Source: Paraburkholderia phenazinium
GTDB lineage: Bacteria; Pseudomonadota; Gammaproteobacteria; Burkholderiales; Burkholderiaceae
NCBI RefSeq assembly: GCF_900141745.1
Contig: NZ_FSRM01000001.1
Coordinates: 4,340,001-4,404,000 of the forward strand
DNA: 64,000 nt
Reading direction: 5' to 3'
In this document: one piece after another, positions 1 through 8,630 of the stretch
How the letters are laid out: the number at the start of each line of letters is the position of its first letter
Position numbering within the stretch: the stretch's first letter is position 1
The notes under the pieces: model-generated
What the model saw: only the letters and a program-made list of their open reading frames with translations
Told to the model about the DNA's origin: nothing
The model's database searches: none
Program-made: the position numbers and the translations under genes

Positions 1-485
1 GATCAAAACCGGCCACCCGGCGCAATCTGGACATCGCACCGCTGTTCAGGTTTGAAATCCAGGTAGTGCTTGCCAATGAACACCGTCTGCGCAGCAAGCG
101 GCGTCTGACCGCTGAAGATCTGCGCGGCGAAACCCTCATCACTTACCCGGTTCCCGAAGCGCGCATCGACCTGATCCGCGAGGTGCTGGAGCCGGCCGGC
201 ATCCGGCTCGAGCGCCGCACCGCCGAGTTGACCATTGCGATCATGCAACTGGTGGCGAGCCGCCGGGGTATCGCAGCGTTGCCGAACTGGGGCTTGAAGA
301 ATTACGTCGACCACGACTATGTGCTGGCGAAACGCGTCGGCACGAGCGGACTATGGAGCGAGCTTTACGCCATCGCGCCGAAGGGGACAGCGGGCCGTCC
401 TTACTTCGAGGATTTCGTGTCGATAGTGCGCGACACCTGCGCGGCGCAGCTCGACAGCATCGAACTGCTGACGAGTGTCGAGTGA
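1..485 (+). CDS. LysR-family regulator, MetR-like, C-terminal part (cut by window edge)
   Basis: This is the effector-binding half of a LysR-type transcription regulator. The frame is open from base 3, so the gene begins left of the window; the GTG at 66 is internal. The segments ETLITYPV and ASRRGIAALPNW match the ligand-binding fold of MetR-type regulators, which sense homocysteine and control methionine genes in other proteobacteria. The DNA-binding helix-turn-helix lies outside the window. The LysR assignment is firm; the MetR subgroup is inferred from these motifs only. Confidence 0.8.
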   Translation, partial: SKPATRRNLDIAPLFRFEIQVVLANEHRLRSKRRLTAEDLRGETLITYPVPEARIDLIREVLEPAGIRLERRTAELTIAIMQLVASRRGIAALPNWGLKNYVDHDYVLAKRVGTSGLWSELYAIAPKGTAGRPYFEDFVSIVRDTCAAQLDSIELLTSVE

Positions 486-593
486 TCGTGCGCCAGTCGG
501 CGGTCGCTGGTACCTTAGCTTGAACCCGACGCCCTTGTGTAACGCGAGTTGTGCGTCTCCCGTCTAATCAGGCTGAAGCCCTCTGGAGAAAAC

Positions 594-1514
594 ATGCTTG
601 CATCGCCTGTCAGGCTGCGCAAAACCGCAGCGGTCATCGCAACGTTTAGCTTTGTCGCAGCGCTGGCCGGTTGCAGTACCCCTCAAACCGTTGTCCAGGC
701 GCAGAAAACCGCCGTCGATGCGTTGCCGAACGGGATTGCCGTGCGGCCAGCCGATGGCGCGCTCTTCATCACCGATGACCGCACCAGCAGCGTGTTGTCC
801 TCGCACGGAGGGGCATTCTCGCCATATGCAGCGATTCCGGTTGGAGTGGCCCAAGGTAAAAGCCTCAGCCAGATCACCTTCGCGCAGTCAGGCGCCTTGC
901 TCGCCGAACGGTTCGGGTTTGGCACCGCGAGCGCGATATTCGAAGTCAGCGGCAATGGCACAGCCGTGGCGCTAAGCGGACCCAACCCGGCCCGGCGCAG
1001 GTTGGGACTGGTTGAACTTGCGCCTGGCCAGCTCCTGTCTACCTGGTTCATCAAGACCGGCAGCAACCCGCCGCAAGGTGCCCTGAGTCTGGTGACCTAT
1101 GACGGGGCGACCCACGCCGCAACCGAACGCGATCTGCTCACAGGGCTCGGCAAACCAGTTGGGATTGCCGTATCAGGGGGGAACGTGTTTGTCTCCGATC
1201 AGGCCAACGGCAATATCTTGAAGGCGAATCTGGGTGCGCTTCTGAGCTCTCCGGCGCCGGTGACGCCTACCGTGTTTGCACGCGTAGATAGCCCCGATCT
1301 GATGACCGTGGATAGCGAGGGTCGGCTCTATACGAAATGCAACAAGAACGGCCTCTGCGCGATCGCCCCGGACGGCACGGTCAGCGTGATGGCCAACGAC
1401 TTCCAGGATGCCCGAGGCGTCGCGATCGATGCCGCGCATCATGTCCTGTATGCGGTCGATCGCGGGCCGTCATCCGGCGGGACCAGTTATGTGCGCAGCT
1501 TTCCTATCAAGTGA
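594..1514 (+). CDS. Beta-propeller lipoprotein (SMP-30/NHL-like)
   Basis: Predicted exported lipoprotein of 306 residues. The start at 594 is chosen because it follows TGGAGAAAAC and gives a compact signal peptide ending in the lipobox LAGC, with Cys27 as the lipidated residue; an upstream in-frame GTG at 549 would put 15 polar residues ahead of it. The mature part contains repeated blades of the form GIAV..DG.LFITDD, GIAVSGGNVFVSDQ and GVAIDAAHHVLYAVD, typical of NHL or SMP-30/gluconolactonase propellers. Substrate and partner are unknown. It stands alone between a LysR gene and a convergent Mop gene. Confidence 0.75.
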   Translation: MLASPVRLRKTAAVIATFSFVAALAGCSTPQTVVQAQKTAVDALPNGIAVRPADGALFITDDRTSSVLSSHGGAFSPYAAIPVGVAQGKSLSQITFAQSGALLAERFGFGTASAIFEVSGNGTAVALSGPNPARRRLGLVELAPGQLLSTWFIKTGSNPPQGALSLVTYDGATHAATERDLLTGLGKPVGIAVSGGNVFVSDQANGNILKANLGALLSSPAPVTPTVFARVDSPDLMTVDSEGRLYTKCNKNGLCAIAPDGTVSVMANDFQDARGVAIDAAHHVLYAVDRGPSSGGTSYVRSFPIK

Positions 1515-1586
1515 CGACGATGGGATGAAGCAAGCGGGCGAAGGGTATGCGACTGCAGGCAAACCCTCGCCTCACGCAACACCTCG

Positions 1587-2015
1587 TTATTGATCGACAC
1601 CCACGATCACACTCGACGCCTTGAAAATGGCGGTCGCGGATTTGCCGGTTGCGAGACCCAGGCGGTCGACGCTTTCATTGGTGATGATGGCCGCGATCTG
1701 CGCGCCATTGGGCGCCGCAATTTCGATTTCGGCATTGACCGCGCCCTTGGTCACGGCGGACACCGTCCCCGAGATGCAATTGCGCGCCGACACCTGGCTA
1801 CTCTTCACGTCCACCATTACGATGATCGACGAAGCCTTCACTAGCGCGAACGCCGGTTTGCCTTCGGCAAGGCCGAGCGATGTCGCACTGCCATGCGTGA
1901 TGACCGCGACGATTTCGAGGCCGTCCTTCGTGCGCAGCGTGACCTCATCGTTCACGGCGCCGTGCTTGAGCTCCACCACCTCGCCTTCAAACTGATTCCG
2001 GGCACTGGTTCGCAT
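1587..2015 (-). CDS. Molybdenum-pterin/molybdate-binding protein, two TOBE (Mop) domains
   Basis: This 142-residue cytoplasmic protein is two tandem Mop/TOBE domains of about 70 residues. The first starts near SARNQFEGEVVELKHGAVN and the second near SARNCISGTVSAVTKGAVN, so the halves are internal repeats. Proteins of this type bind molybdate or tungstate and serve as a cytoplasmic store. AGGAG precedes the ATG on the minus strand. A role in supplying molybdenum to xanthine dehydrogenase, encoded 46 kb away here, is possible but only inferred. No modABC genes are adjacent. Confidence 0.85.
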   Translation of the reverse strand: MRTSARNQFEGEVVELKHGAVNDEVTLRTKDGLEIVAVITHGSATSLGLAEGKPAFALVKASSIIVMVDVKSSQVSARNCISGTVSAVTKGAVNAEIEIAAPNGAQIAAIITNESVDRLGLATGKSATAIFKASSVIVGVDQ

Positions 2016-3234
2016 TGTCGATCTCCTGATGTTGCGTGTTCGTGCAGCGATATGAACACGCGTTGCTTTGTATAAGGTCAGAGAACGAGTGTAGCGAGAA
2101 GTTTCGCCGCGTGCGAGCGTTAACCTCGTCGCGGCGGAGTGGAGTGCAAAACGATTTTTTTGCGTCGTTATGTAGGCGAGTTTATAGCGTTGGGGATGAC
2201 GGGATAATTGCCAGCTGCGACGACATTCGCAATGCGCCTCGAAGGAGGCTTCAAATTACCCCTTGATGGCCTGGTTGCGGCCGCAACAGTACGTACTGCG
2301 CGATGAATCAAACGTCGATTCTTGAGACACTCAAACCTCGCTTCGTTGCAACTTTGAGAAGACAGACGATCGACGCTTTTCACTTTGCGTCAGATACAGC
2401 AATTTTGACCTCGACCCAATATCCACGGGCACTTCTGACCGATTCCCCTGGAAATTAATTGTCTTGCCTACCCAAGGCAAACCTTTGCGCGACCGGCGAT
2501 TTCCGCCACCGGTCTGTTACACAACCCGTTGCCCGTCTCGCGATTGAGACATTTCCGTCTCTGTGGGCTAGCGCACCTTTTCCCGGAACGGCGGCCTGTA
2601 CCACGTCTTGCGAACTGGCCGCAGAGCCAGTCGGCATGCCGTTCTTAGCCATTTTGCACGGCTCGCACCCTGCTCGAAACCCTATGTGCGCCTGCGCACA
2701 GAACTCACCGCATCCCGCGAACTTCGCGTTTTGATCGCAGAAACATTCTGAAACAACTTTTACTAACGTCGTTTTAAACATTCTGGCCGTTTTTGGCTAA
2801 CCGGCGCCTGGCCCAATAGCGACAAGGCTTTGGCACTCCCTGGCACGATCGTCGCTATATGTCCTGCACCAAGCAGCAATGCAGCAACGCAGTAGATTCA
2901 GGTGTCGCTTGACTGCTGTCGGGGGAAACAGTCAAGCGGCAACAACGGACTTCAGGACGCGGTATGCCGATAGATGGCGAGGCGAAACCTGGAGTCCACG
3001 CTGGGGACCAGTTCATGGGCCCACCAGCACCTGGAACGAGGCAGGGACGGTCTGGATGGTTCAGCCGGCGGTATCTGCTAAGCACTCCTCAATAATGCTT
3101 CGCAGGCGCTACCAGCAGATACCAGCCTCATCCGCACTTTGCCCGCGCCGCGTAAGCGGCAAATGTTTGTGTGCCCGGCCCGCAGCGGGTGCTTTCTTCT
3201 CTTAGAAATTTTTTAAACACAACGAGGACTGACC
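2016..3234. other. 1.2-kb intergenic region upstream of the Tad operon
   Basis: I find no convincing gene here. Open frames such as that on the minus strand at 2455-2781 lack a good ribosome-binding site and family signature. The region has patches of lower GC (about 2380-2460 and 2740-2800). It holds a sigma-54-like promoter candidate at 2841-2856 and two small GC hairpins near 3147-3160 and 3178-3190, followed by a pyrimidine tract just before flp. It is best read as the regulatory leader of the Tad operon plus the divergent promoter of the Mop gene. Confidence 0.55.
2841..2856 (+). promoter_or_regulatory. Candidate sigma-54 (RpoN) promoter upstream of flp
   Basis: TGGCACG, four bases, then TCGCT matches the -24/-12 consensus TGGCACG-N4-TTGCW with one mismatch, and keeps the GG and GC doublets exactly 10 bases apart. 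A start site about 12 bases further on would give an untranslated leader of roughly 365 bases before flp. Control of this operon by RpoN is inferred from the motif alone. Confidence 0.4.
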
Positions 3235-3432
3235 ATGAACACGATCATCAACGCAGTGAAGAACTTTGTCCGTGAAGAAGAAGGTGTTGCTGCAATCGAA
3301 TACGGCCTGCTGGCTGGCCTGATCGCAGTGATGATCATCGCTGGCGCAACGACCGCTGGTAAACAGCTCAACACGCTGTTCACCAACATCGGCGCGCAGC
3401 TGACGACCGCCGCGAAGAACGTGAACGGCTGA
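3235..3432 (+). CDS. flp: Flp pilin, major subunit of the Tad pilus
   Basis: This 65-residue prepilin has the class IVb/Flp signature: a short positively charged leader ending EEEG, then VAAIEYGLLAGLIAVMII. Cleavage is expected after Gly17, leaving Glu5 and Tyr6 of the mature protein as the Flp EY pair inside the hydrophobic helix that packs the filament. The rest is a short polar tail. GAGG precedes the ATG. It is the first gene of the Tad operon and the only flp copy in the window. The prepilin peptidase TadV encoded next should process it. Confidence 0.97.
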   Translation: MNTIINAVKNFVREEEGVAAIEYGLLAGLIAVMIIAGATTAGKQLNTLFTNIGAQLTTAAKNVNG

Positions 3433-3443
3433 GCGCGTAGATT

Positions 3444-3550
3444 CTCCGGGCGGTCCAGTCGACGCAACGGCACGCGTTGCCGGCGTCGACGACCACCCAC
3501 CCGGAGCATCGCATGTGGCGTAGCCAGCCGCCCAACCGGGCGCTGGCCAC
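3444..3550 (+). promoter_or_regulatory. Two strong hairpins between flp and tadV
   Basis: The flp-tadV spacer can fold into two stable structures. The first spans 3444-3506: outer arms CTCCGGG/CCCGGAG, then GGTC/GACC, GTCGACG/CGTCGAC and CAACG/CGTTG around a GCACG loop. The second spans 3515-3550, with GCCAGC and GCCC pairing with GGGC and GCTGGC. Neither has a T-tract. They probably stabilise the 3' end of the abundant flp mRNA and limit read-through, so pilin is made in excess of the assembly machine; that role is inference. Confidence 0.6.
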
Positions 3551-3593
3551 GCGGACCGCAAGAATCTGAAATATAAATAAAACAGGTTTCGTC

Positions 3594-4109
3594 ATGGACA
3601 CTTTCGCGTTTCCAACCGGGCTGTGTGTCTTCGCTCTGGTGATCGCAGCCGCCGGTTTCGACCTGCATTCGCGGCGCATCCCCAACAAGCTGGTCCTGCT
3701 CGGGTTGATCGTGGCGGTGCCGGTGCAGTGGATCGCACATGGCGGGACAGCGGGACTCTGGCTTGGGCTGCAAGGACTCGCCGCTGGTATCGCGGTAATG
3801 CTGCCGTTCTACATGCTGCGCGCCTTTGGCGCGGGCGACGCGAAGCTGATGGGCGCAATCGGCGCCTTCGTCGGACCTTCGAACGTGTTGCTGGTTGCGC
3901 TGGCGACCTTCCTGGTGGGTGGCGTCTGGGCACTCCTCCTGGTCGTGCAACGGCGACAGTTGAGCCAGGCGGGCAACAGCCTGTTCCTGATGTGTACCAA
4001 TTTCGCGCACCACAAGACACAAGCCGCGCAGGAAACCTCGCTCGGACGACTGCCCTACGGCGTCGCGATTGCGCTGGGCACGACGGCAACAATGTTACTG
4101 CTGCACTAA
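3594..4109 (+). CDS. tadV: Prepilin peptidase TadV/CpaA
   Basis: Small A24A-family aspartic prepilin peptidase of 171 residues, a multi-spanning inner-membrane protein. The first catalytic aspartate is Asp23 in FDLHSRRIPN and the second is Asp82 in the conserved GAGD motif. Unlike PilD it lacks the N-methylation domain, as is usual for Tad peptidases. It should cleave the leader of Flp and probably of the TadE, TadF and TadG pseudopilins. It is second in the Tad operon, after the hairpin-containing spacer. Confidence 0.95.
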   Translation: MDTFAFPTGLCVFALVIAAAGFDLHSRRIPNKLVLLGLIVAVPVQWIAHGGTAGLWLGLQGLAAGIAVMLPFYMLRAFGAGDAKLMGAIGAFVGPSNVLLVALATFLVGGVWALLLVVQRRQLSQAGNSLFLMCTNFAHHKTQAAQETSLGRLPYGVAIALGTTATMLLLH

Positions 4110-4170
4110 CTCACCGGATTTCGGGGGAGCAGGCGCGAGCCTGTCGAGTCAATCCGCAAAGGAGTACGAC

Positions 4171-5007
4171 ATGAAAAATATGAGAGCACTGGCGATGCTG
4201 ACCGTCGCGACCGTCGCCGCACTGGCGGCCGTGCTGTTCGCGTCGCGCTGGATGCAAACCCAGACGGCCCCGTCGACCAAGGTGGTCGTCGCCCTCAACG
4301 ACATCAGCCTCGGACAACGTCTGACGCCCGAATATCTCAAACTGGTCGACTGGCCCGCCGACAGCATTCCGGCAGGCGCCTTCACCGACCCGCAGAAGCT
4401 CGATGGCCGCGTACTGAAAGCCAGCGCGCAACGCGGCGAACCGCTGCTCGATTCCAAGCTCGCGCCGGTCGGCACGCTGGGCGGACTCTCGGCGGTGATC
4501 GGCGAAGGCAAACGGGCAATTACCGTTCGCGTGAACGACGTGATCGGCGTGGCCGGTTTCGCGCTGCCTGGCAACTACGTGGACATCATCGTCAATACGC
4601 AGAAGGACAGCACGGCCGCAGCGAACGATACGCAGGACCGCAACATCTCGAAGATCGTTCTGGAAAAGATTCTCGTGCTGGCCGTCGCGCAGGAAGTCGG
4701 ACGCGACGACACCAAGCCGCGCGTCGTCAACGCCGTGACGCTCGAAGTCTCACCGGACCAGGCGGAGAAGATCGACCTGGCACGCAGCGTCGGCACCCTT
4801 TCGCTGGTGCTGCGCAATCAGGTAGACACCGCTGAGGACACGACCGGTGGAGCCACCAAGGTTTCGCTGCTGAAGGAACCCATCGCGGTGGCTGCACCGA
4901 AGTCCGAAGTGAAGACCGTGCGCATCGTCCAGCGAGTGGCAGCGCATGTGTCCGGCAACTGTATCCGGGTGATCACGGGCACGCAGAACGGCCAGGAATG
5001 CTTTTGA
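4171..5007 (+). CDS. rcpC: Flp pilus assembly protein RcpC/CpaB
   Basis: Periplasmic Tad protein of 278 residues with an N-terminal membrane anchor (about residues 5-22) followed by a SAF domain (VVVALNDISLGQRLTP) and the RcpC/CpaB region. ATG 4171 is preferred because AAAGGAG sits just upstream; an earlier in-frame ATG at 4069 overlaps tadV. RcpC proteins sit at the outer membrane-periplasm interface and are thought to gate or stabilise the secretin; SAF domains may bind glycans. It lies between tadV and the secretin gene, the usual Tad order. Confidence 0.93.
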   Translation: MKNMRALAMLTVATVAALAAVLFASRWMQTQTAPSTKVVVALNDISLGQRLTPEYLKLVDWPADSIPAGAFTDPQKLDGRVLKASAQRGEPLLDSKLAPVGTLGGLSAVIGEGKRAITVRVNDVIGVAGFALPGNYVDIIVNTQKDSTAAANDTQDRNISKIVLEKILVLAVAQEVGRDDTKPRVVNAVTLEVSPDQAEKIDLARSVGTLSLVLRNQVDTAEDTTGGATKVSLLKEPIAVAAPKSEVKTVRIVQRVAAHVSGNCIRVITGTQNGQECF

Positions 5008-5148
5008 TTGAACCGAGCAGCCGGACCGGGCAGCGCGAGCAGAACGCACTAAACGCAGCACAAAAAAGAAATCAGCATAGCTGACCAATCGGGCTGACCA
5101 ATCAAGCTAAAGACTGGCTGATGGGCGCTCACGGCTTCATTCGGGGGA

Positions 5149-6990
5149 ATGCAAATGAACCACCATCACGACGGCGCAAAGCGCTGCAGCAAGCAGGACC
5201 AGCGGCACCGCGCGACCACGCGCCACCTTGGACGGATCACGCTGGTCGCACTGGCCTGCCTGACCCTGTGCAGCGCGCAGGTCGAGGCGCAATCGGCAGG
5301 CTCGGATACCGCCAGGCCGCTCACGCTCGCCGCGAACGGCGTCAACGTGACGATCGGCGTGAGCCACCCCGCCCCAGCCGCAGAAGCCGGTCAACCCAAA
5401 GGCCTGAACTGCACGGGCGAAGTGCGCGACCACAGCACCGTCAACGTGCCCGTCGGCAAGTCGACGATGGTCAACCTGCCCGAATCCGTCCGTACCCGTA
5501 CCGTCGGCAATCCGAACATCGTCCAGGCCATGCTGGTCTCGCCGCAGACGCTGTACGTGCTCGGCACGGACATCGGTGCGACCAACATGATCGTGCAGGG
5601 CCGCAGCGGCTCCTGCAGCGTGATCGACGTGGTGGTCGGCGTCGACCCGAGTGGTTTGCAAGCCACCCTCGCCTCCCTGATGCCGGAAGAGCACGACGTG
5701 CGCGTCAGCGCCGCGGCCGACAGCCTCGTACTGAGCGGCACCGTATCCGACGGCATGAAGGCGCAGCGCGTCGTCGAAATTGCTAACGCCTTCCTGCAGC
5801 GCGAGACCCAGGCGGTCGTGCAGGCCGCGCCGGCGAACGGCGCATCCGGTGCCGCCGCTCCGGCCGGCAGTGGCTCGAGCGCGGGCGGTCAGCGCGATCT
5901 GGCATACAAGAACCTGCGCATCATCAATATGTTGTCGGTGGCTGCACCGCAGCAGGTGATGCTGGAGGTGAAGGTCGCGGAAGTGTCGAAGACGCTGATA
6001 GATGAATTCGGTGCGCAAGCCAACCTCAACGGCAGCATCGGCAGCTGGTCGTTCGGTCTCCTTGCCAACTTCCTGAGCGGCGGCGCGGGCCAGGCTGCAG
6101 CGATCAAGTCCAACAAGCTGCCATTCGGCCTCGCGCTCGACGCACAAAAGAGCGACCAGCTCGTCAAGATCCTCGCCGAACCGAACCTGATGGCGATCAG
6201 CGGTCAGCAGGCCAGCTTCCTCGCCGGCGGCAAGATCTTCATCCCCGTCGCCCAGACCGCCAACGGTACGACGACGATCACGCTCCAGGAAGAAGACTAC
6301 GGCGTGGGCCTGACCTTCATGCCCACCGTACTCGACGGCGGCCGCATCAACCTGATGGTGGCGCCTGAAGTGTCCGAACTGTCGCCGACCGGTGCCACGG
6401 TTACCTCGTCGAGCGGCAACACGACCTCCGTGCTGCCCCTCATCACGACGCGCCGCGCCTCCACTACCCTGCAGGTGATGGACGGCCAGAGCTTCGCGAT
6501 TGGCGGGCTGATCAAGAACAACGTCACGGGCACCATCAACGCACTGCCGGGCGCCGGTGAAGTCCCAGTGCTGGGTGCACTGTTCCGTAGCACGAACTTC
6601 CAGCAGGACCGCACGGAGCTGGTGTTCGTCGTGACGCCACACCTTGTCAAGCCGCTGCCGGCCAACTACACACTGCCTACCGACCGCTTCGGCGACGTCA
6701 GCGAAGCTGGTGTGATCCTGACCGGCAACATGGAAGGCAAGGTGCACGCAGCGGCACCGGCTGCGGGCGCACCGCAAGCCGCGCTGCCGGCGGCAGGAAC
6801 GGGCACAGGCACGGCAGCGGGCTCGAACGCAACGGCAATCGCTCCGGCACCCTCCGGCGCTCCGGCCACCCCCGCTGCGCCGGCGGTCACGACCCCGATT
6901 GCGGTCACGGCTCCCGTCGCCTCGGCACTGCCCGAACCCGTACCCGATCACGGCGTGACGATGCCGGTCGCCAGCGCGAAAGCGCCCTGA
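5149..6990 (+). CDS. rcpA: Tad pilus secretin RcpA/CpaC
   Basis: Outer-membrane secretin of about 613 residues forming the channel for the Flp pilus. It has a signal peptide after a His-rich start, an N0-type domain near residues 85-170 (KSTMVNLPESVRTRTVGNPN), a BON-like segment, and a C-terminal secretin domain ending in VTPHLVKPLPA. Beyond this is an Ala/Pro/Thr-rich tail of about 100 residues, probably disordered and unusually long. ATG 5149 and ATG 5155 are both possible starts behind GGGGGAATG. It lies 141 bases after rcpC. Confidence 0.93.
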   Translation: MQMNHHHDGAKRCSKQDQRHRATTRHLGRITLVALACLTLCSAQVEAQSAGSDTARPLTLAANGVNVTIGVSHPAPAAEAGQPKGLNCTGEVRDHSTVNVPVGKSTMVNLPESVRTRTVGNPNIVQAMLVSPQTLYVLGTDIGATNMIVQGRSGSCSVIDVVVGVDPSGLQATLASLMPEEHDVRVSAAADSLVLSGTVSDGMKAQRVVEIANAFLQRETQAVVQAAPANGASGAAAPAGSGSSAGGQRDLAYKNLRIINMLSVAAPQQVMLEVKVAEVSKTLIDEFGAQANLNGSIGSWSFGLLANFLSGGAGQAAAIKSNKLPFGLALDAQKSDQLVKILAEPNLMAISGQQASFLAGGKIFIPVAQTANGTTTITLQEEDYGVGLTFMPTVLDGGRINLMVAPEVSELSPTGATVTSSSGNTTSVLPLITTRRASTTLQVMDGQSFAIGGLIKNNVTGTINALPGAGEVPVLGALFRSTNFQQDRTELVFVVTPHLVKPLPANYTLPTDRFGDVSEAGVILTGNMEGKVHAAAPAAGAPQAALPAAGTGTGTAAGSNATAIAPAPSGAPATPAAPAVTTPIAVTAPVASALPEPVPDHGVTMPVASAKAP

Positions 6991-7036
6991 GTCTTCCAAC
7001 AGCGCTCACGAACTTCACCTTGAACTGGGGCCCAAC

Positions 7037-7342
7037 ATGAACAAGCTCAAAGAATTGATCCGCACCGCGTTCTGTGCAGGTATCACCCTGACTCTGGCCG
7101 GCTGCCTGACGTCGACGCCGCAGTGGGACGCGCACTTCGGTGAGACCGTCCAGCAGATTACGACCGCGCAAGTGCTCAACCCGAACGCCGCCAACAACAC
7201 CGATCCGGTCAGCGGCATCGACGGCAACGCGGCCACGTTGAACATGTTCCGCTACGACAAGTCGTTCACGCAGCCGTTAGGTATCACCTCGCCTTATGGC
7301 GTCGGACTCGGCTCGACCAGCCTTACCCCCAGCCAGCCGTAA
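7037..7342 (+). CDS. Small lipoprotein of the Tad operon
   Basis: This 101-residue protein has a lipoprotein signal peptide with the lipobox LAGC. The mature part is short, polar and Asn/Thr/Ser-rich. It occupies the place that CpaD or RcpB holds in other Tad loci, between secretin and TadZ, but is far shorter than CpaD and shows no motif I can assign. It may act as a pilotin or secretin partner; that is inferred from position only. It starts 46 bases after rcpA. Confidence 0.8.
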   Translation: MNKLKELIRTAFCAGITLTLAGCLTSTPQWDAHFGETVQQITTAQVLNPNAANNTDPVSGIDGNAATLNMFRYDKSFTQPLGITSPYGVGLGSTSLTPSQP

Positions 7343-7398
7343 TCACCCCCGCGGGAGCAGCACCTCGGGCCGCGAACCCCGTGAAGTGGAGCAAAGAA

Positions 7399-8592
7399 AT
7401 GATCAACATCCTGTTAGTTTCATCGGACCCTGGGCGTACCCAGCAGATCGCCGCAGTGATCGCCGCGAGCGGTATCGGACATCAGCTCAAGACGGTGGCG
7501 ACCGGCCTGCAGCAGATCTGCGCCGACAAGGACACCCTGCACGCCACCGCTCTGTTGATCTTCGACGGCTATCACCTCACGCAGGACGATCTGTCCGCGT
7601 TCGAAAAGCTTTCGAGCCGTCATCGCGAACTGGCCTGCACGCTGGTCACGCCGTCGCCTTCGCACGATGTGCTGATCCAGGCGATGCACGCCGGCGTGCG
7701 TAACGTTGCGCCGTGGCCGATCGATCAGGACAGCTTCGTGGCCGACCTCCAGCGCGTGGCGGCACGCCGCGCCGAGACCGATCATCGCCAGGGTCAGGTG
7801 CTTTCGTTCGTGTCATGCAAGGGTGGCAGCGGCACCACGTTTCTCGCCGTCAACCTCGGCTATGCCCTCGCGACGCTGCGCGACAAGCGTGTGCTGTTCG
7901 TGGATCTGAATCAGCAGTTCGCCGATGCCGCGCATCTGGTCTGCGACAAGAATCCGCCCGCCACCATCGCCGATGTCTGCGCGCAGATCGATCGTCTGGA
8001 TGCCTCGTTCTTCGATGCCTGCCTGACGCATGCGTATCCGAACTTCGATGTGCTGGCCGGCGCGGGCGATCCCGTCAAGGCTGGCGACGTCAAGCTCCCG
8101 CACCTCGAACGGATCGTCGCGCTGATTCGCCATCAGTACGACTTCGTGATCTTCGACGTGGGTCAGAGCGTCAACCCGGTCTCGATCTTCGCACTCGATC
8201 ACAGCGACCTGATTTTTCCAGTGGTGCAGTCGAGCGTGCCGCATCTGCGCGCCGGACAACGCCTCCTGCATCTGTTCCAGTCGCTAGGTTATCCGGCCGA
8301 TCGCGTACGCGTGCTCATCAACCGGCACGACAAGCGCGGCCATATCGCCCTCAAAGCCGTCGAAGACGTACTGGGCGTGAAGGCGTCGAAGCTGCTGCCG
8401 AACGATTCGAGCGCGGTGATCGATTCCGTCAATCAGGGCATGCCGGTGCTCAAGCAGCACAAGAACAGCGCGATCTCGAAAAGCCTTGCCGAACTGGCCG
8501 ACAGCCTCGCACCGGCACCCAAGGCAGCGAGCGGTGCCGTACTGACGCGGCTGTTCCGCTCGAAGGCGCGCATCCAGCACAGCCCGGCCTGA
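7399..8592 (+). CDS. tadZ: Tad localisation ATPase-like protein TadZ/CpaE
   Basis: Cytoplasmic 397-residue protein that places the Tad machine, often at a cell pole. The N-terminal 130 residues form a receiver-like domain (INILLVSSDPGRTQQIAAVI) and the rest is a MinD/ParA-like fold. Its P-loop reads CKGGSGTT, so the usual lysine after the last glycine is replaced by Thr; degenerate P-loops are common in TadZ and suggest weak ATP turnover. The ATG at 7399 follows TGGAGCAAAG; an in-frame GTG at 7381 would overlap this site. Confidence 0.9.
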   Translation: MINILLVSSDPGRTQQIAAVIAASGIGHQLKTVATGLQQICADKDTLHATALLIFDGYHLTQDDLSAFEKLSSRHRELACTLVTPSPSHDVLIQAMHAGVRNVAPWPIDQDSFVADLQRVAARRAETDHRQGQVLSFVSCKGGSGTTFLAVNLGYALATLRDKRVLFVDLNQQFADAAHLVCDKNPPATIADVCAQIDRLDASFFDACLTHAYPNFDVLAGAGDPVKAGDVKLPHLERIVALIRHQYDFVIFDVGQSVNPVSIFALDHSDLIFPVVQSSVPHLRAGQRLLHLFQSLGYPADRVRVLINRHDKRGHIALKAVEDVLGVKASKLLPNDSSAVIDSVNQGMPVLKQHKNSAISKSLAELADSLAPAPKAASGAVLTRLFRSKARIQHSPA

Positions 8593-8630
8593 CGCCGGGA
8601 CTATCCAGAAACAAGAACCGGAGCATCGCC

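Noticed and set aside
2455..2781. 108-residue minus-strand frame with several Cys in the flp upstream region
   Set aside because: Cys spacing looked metal-binding at first, but there is no regular CxxC pattern, no ribosome-binding site and poor third-position bias.
5137..6999. 620-residue minus-strand frame opposite the secretin gene
   Set aside because: It is His/Arg/Gly-rich without any family motif and mirrors the codon bias of the real secretin gene on the plus strand.
7713..8630. N-terminal extension of the tadA frame through tadZ
   Set aside because: The extension is Arg-rich nonsense overlapping tadZ; the true tadA start at 8631 has a ribosome-binding site and a family-like N-terminus.
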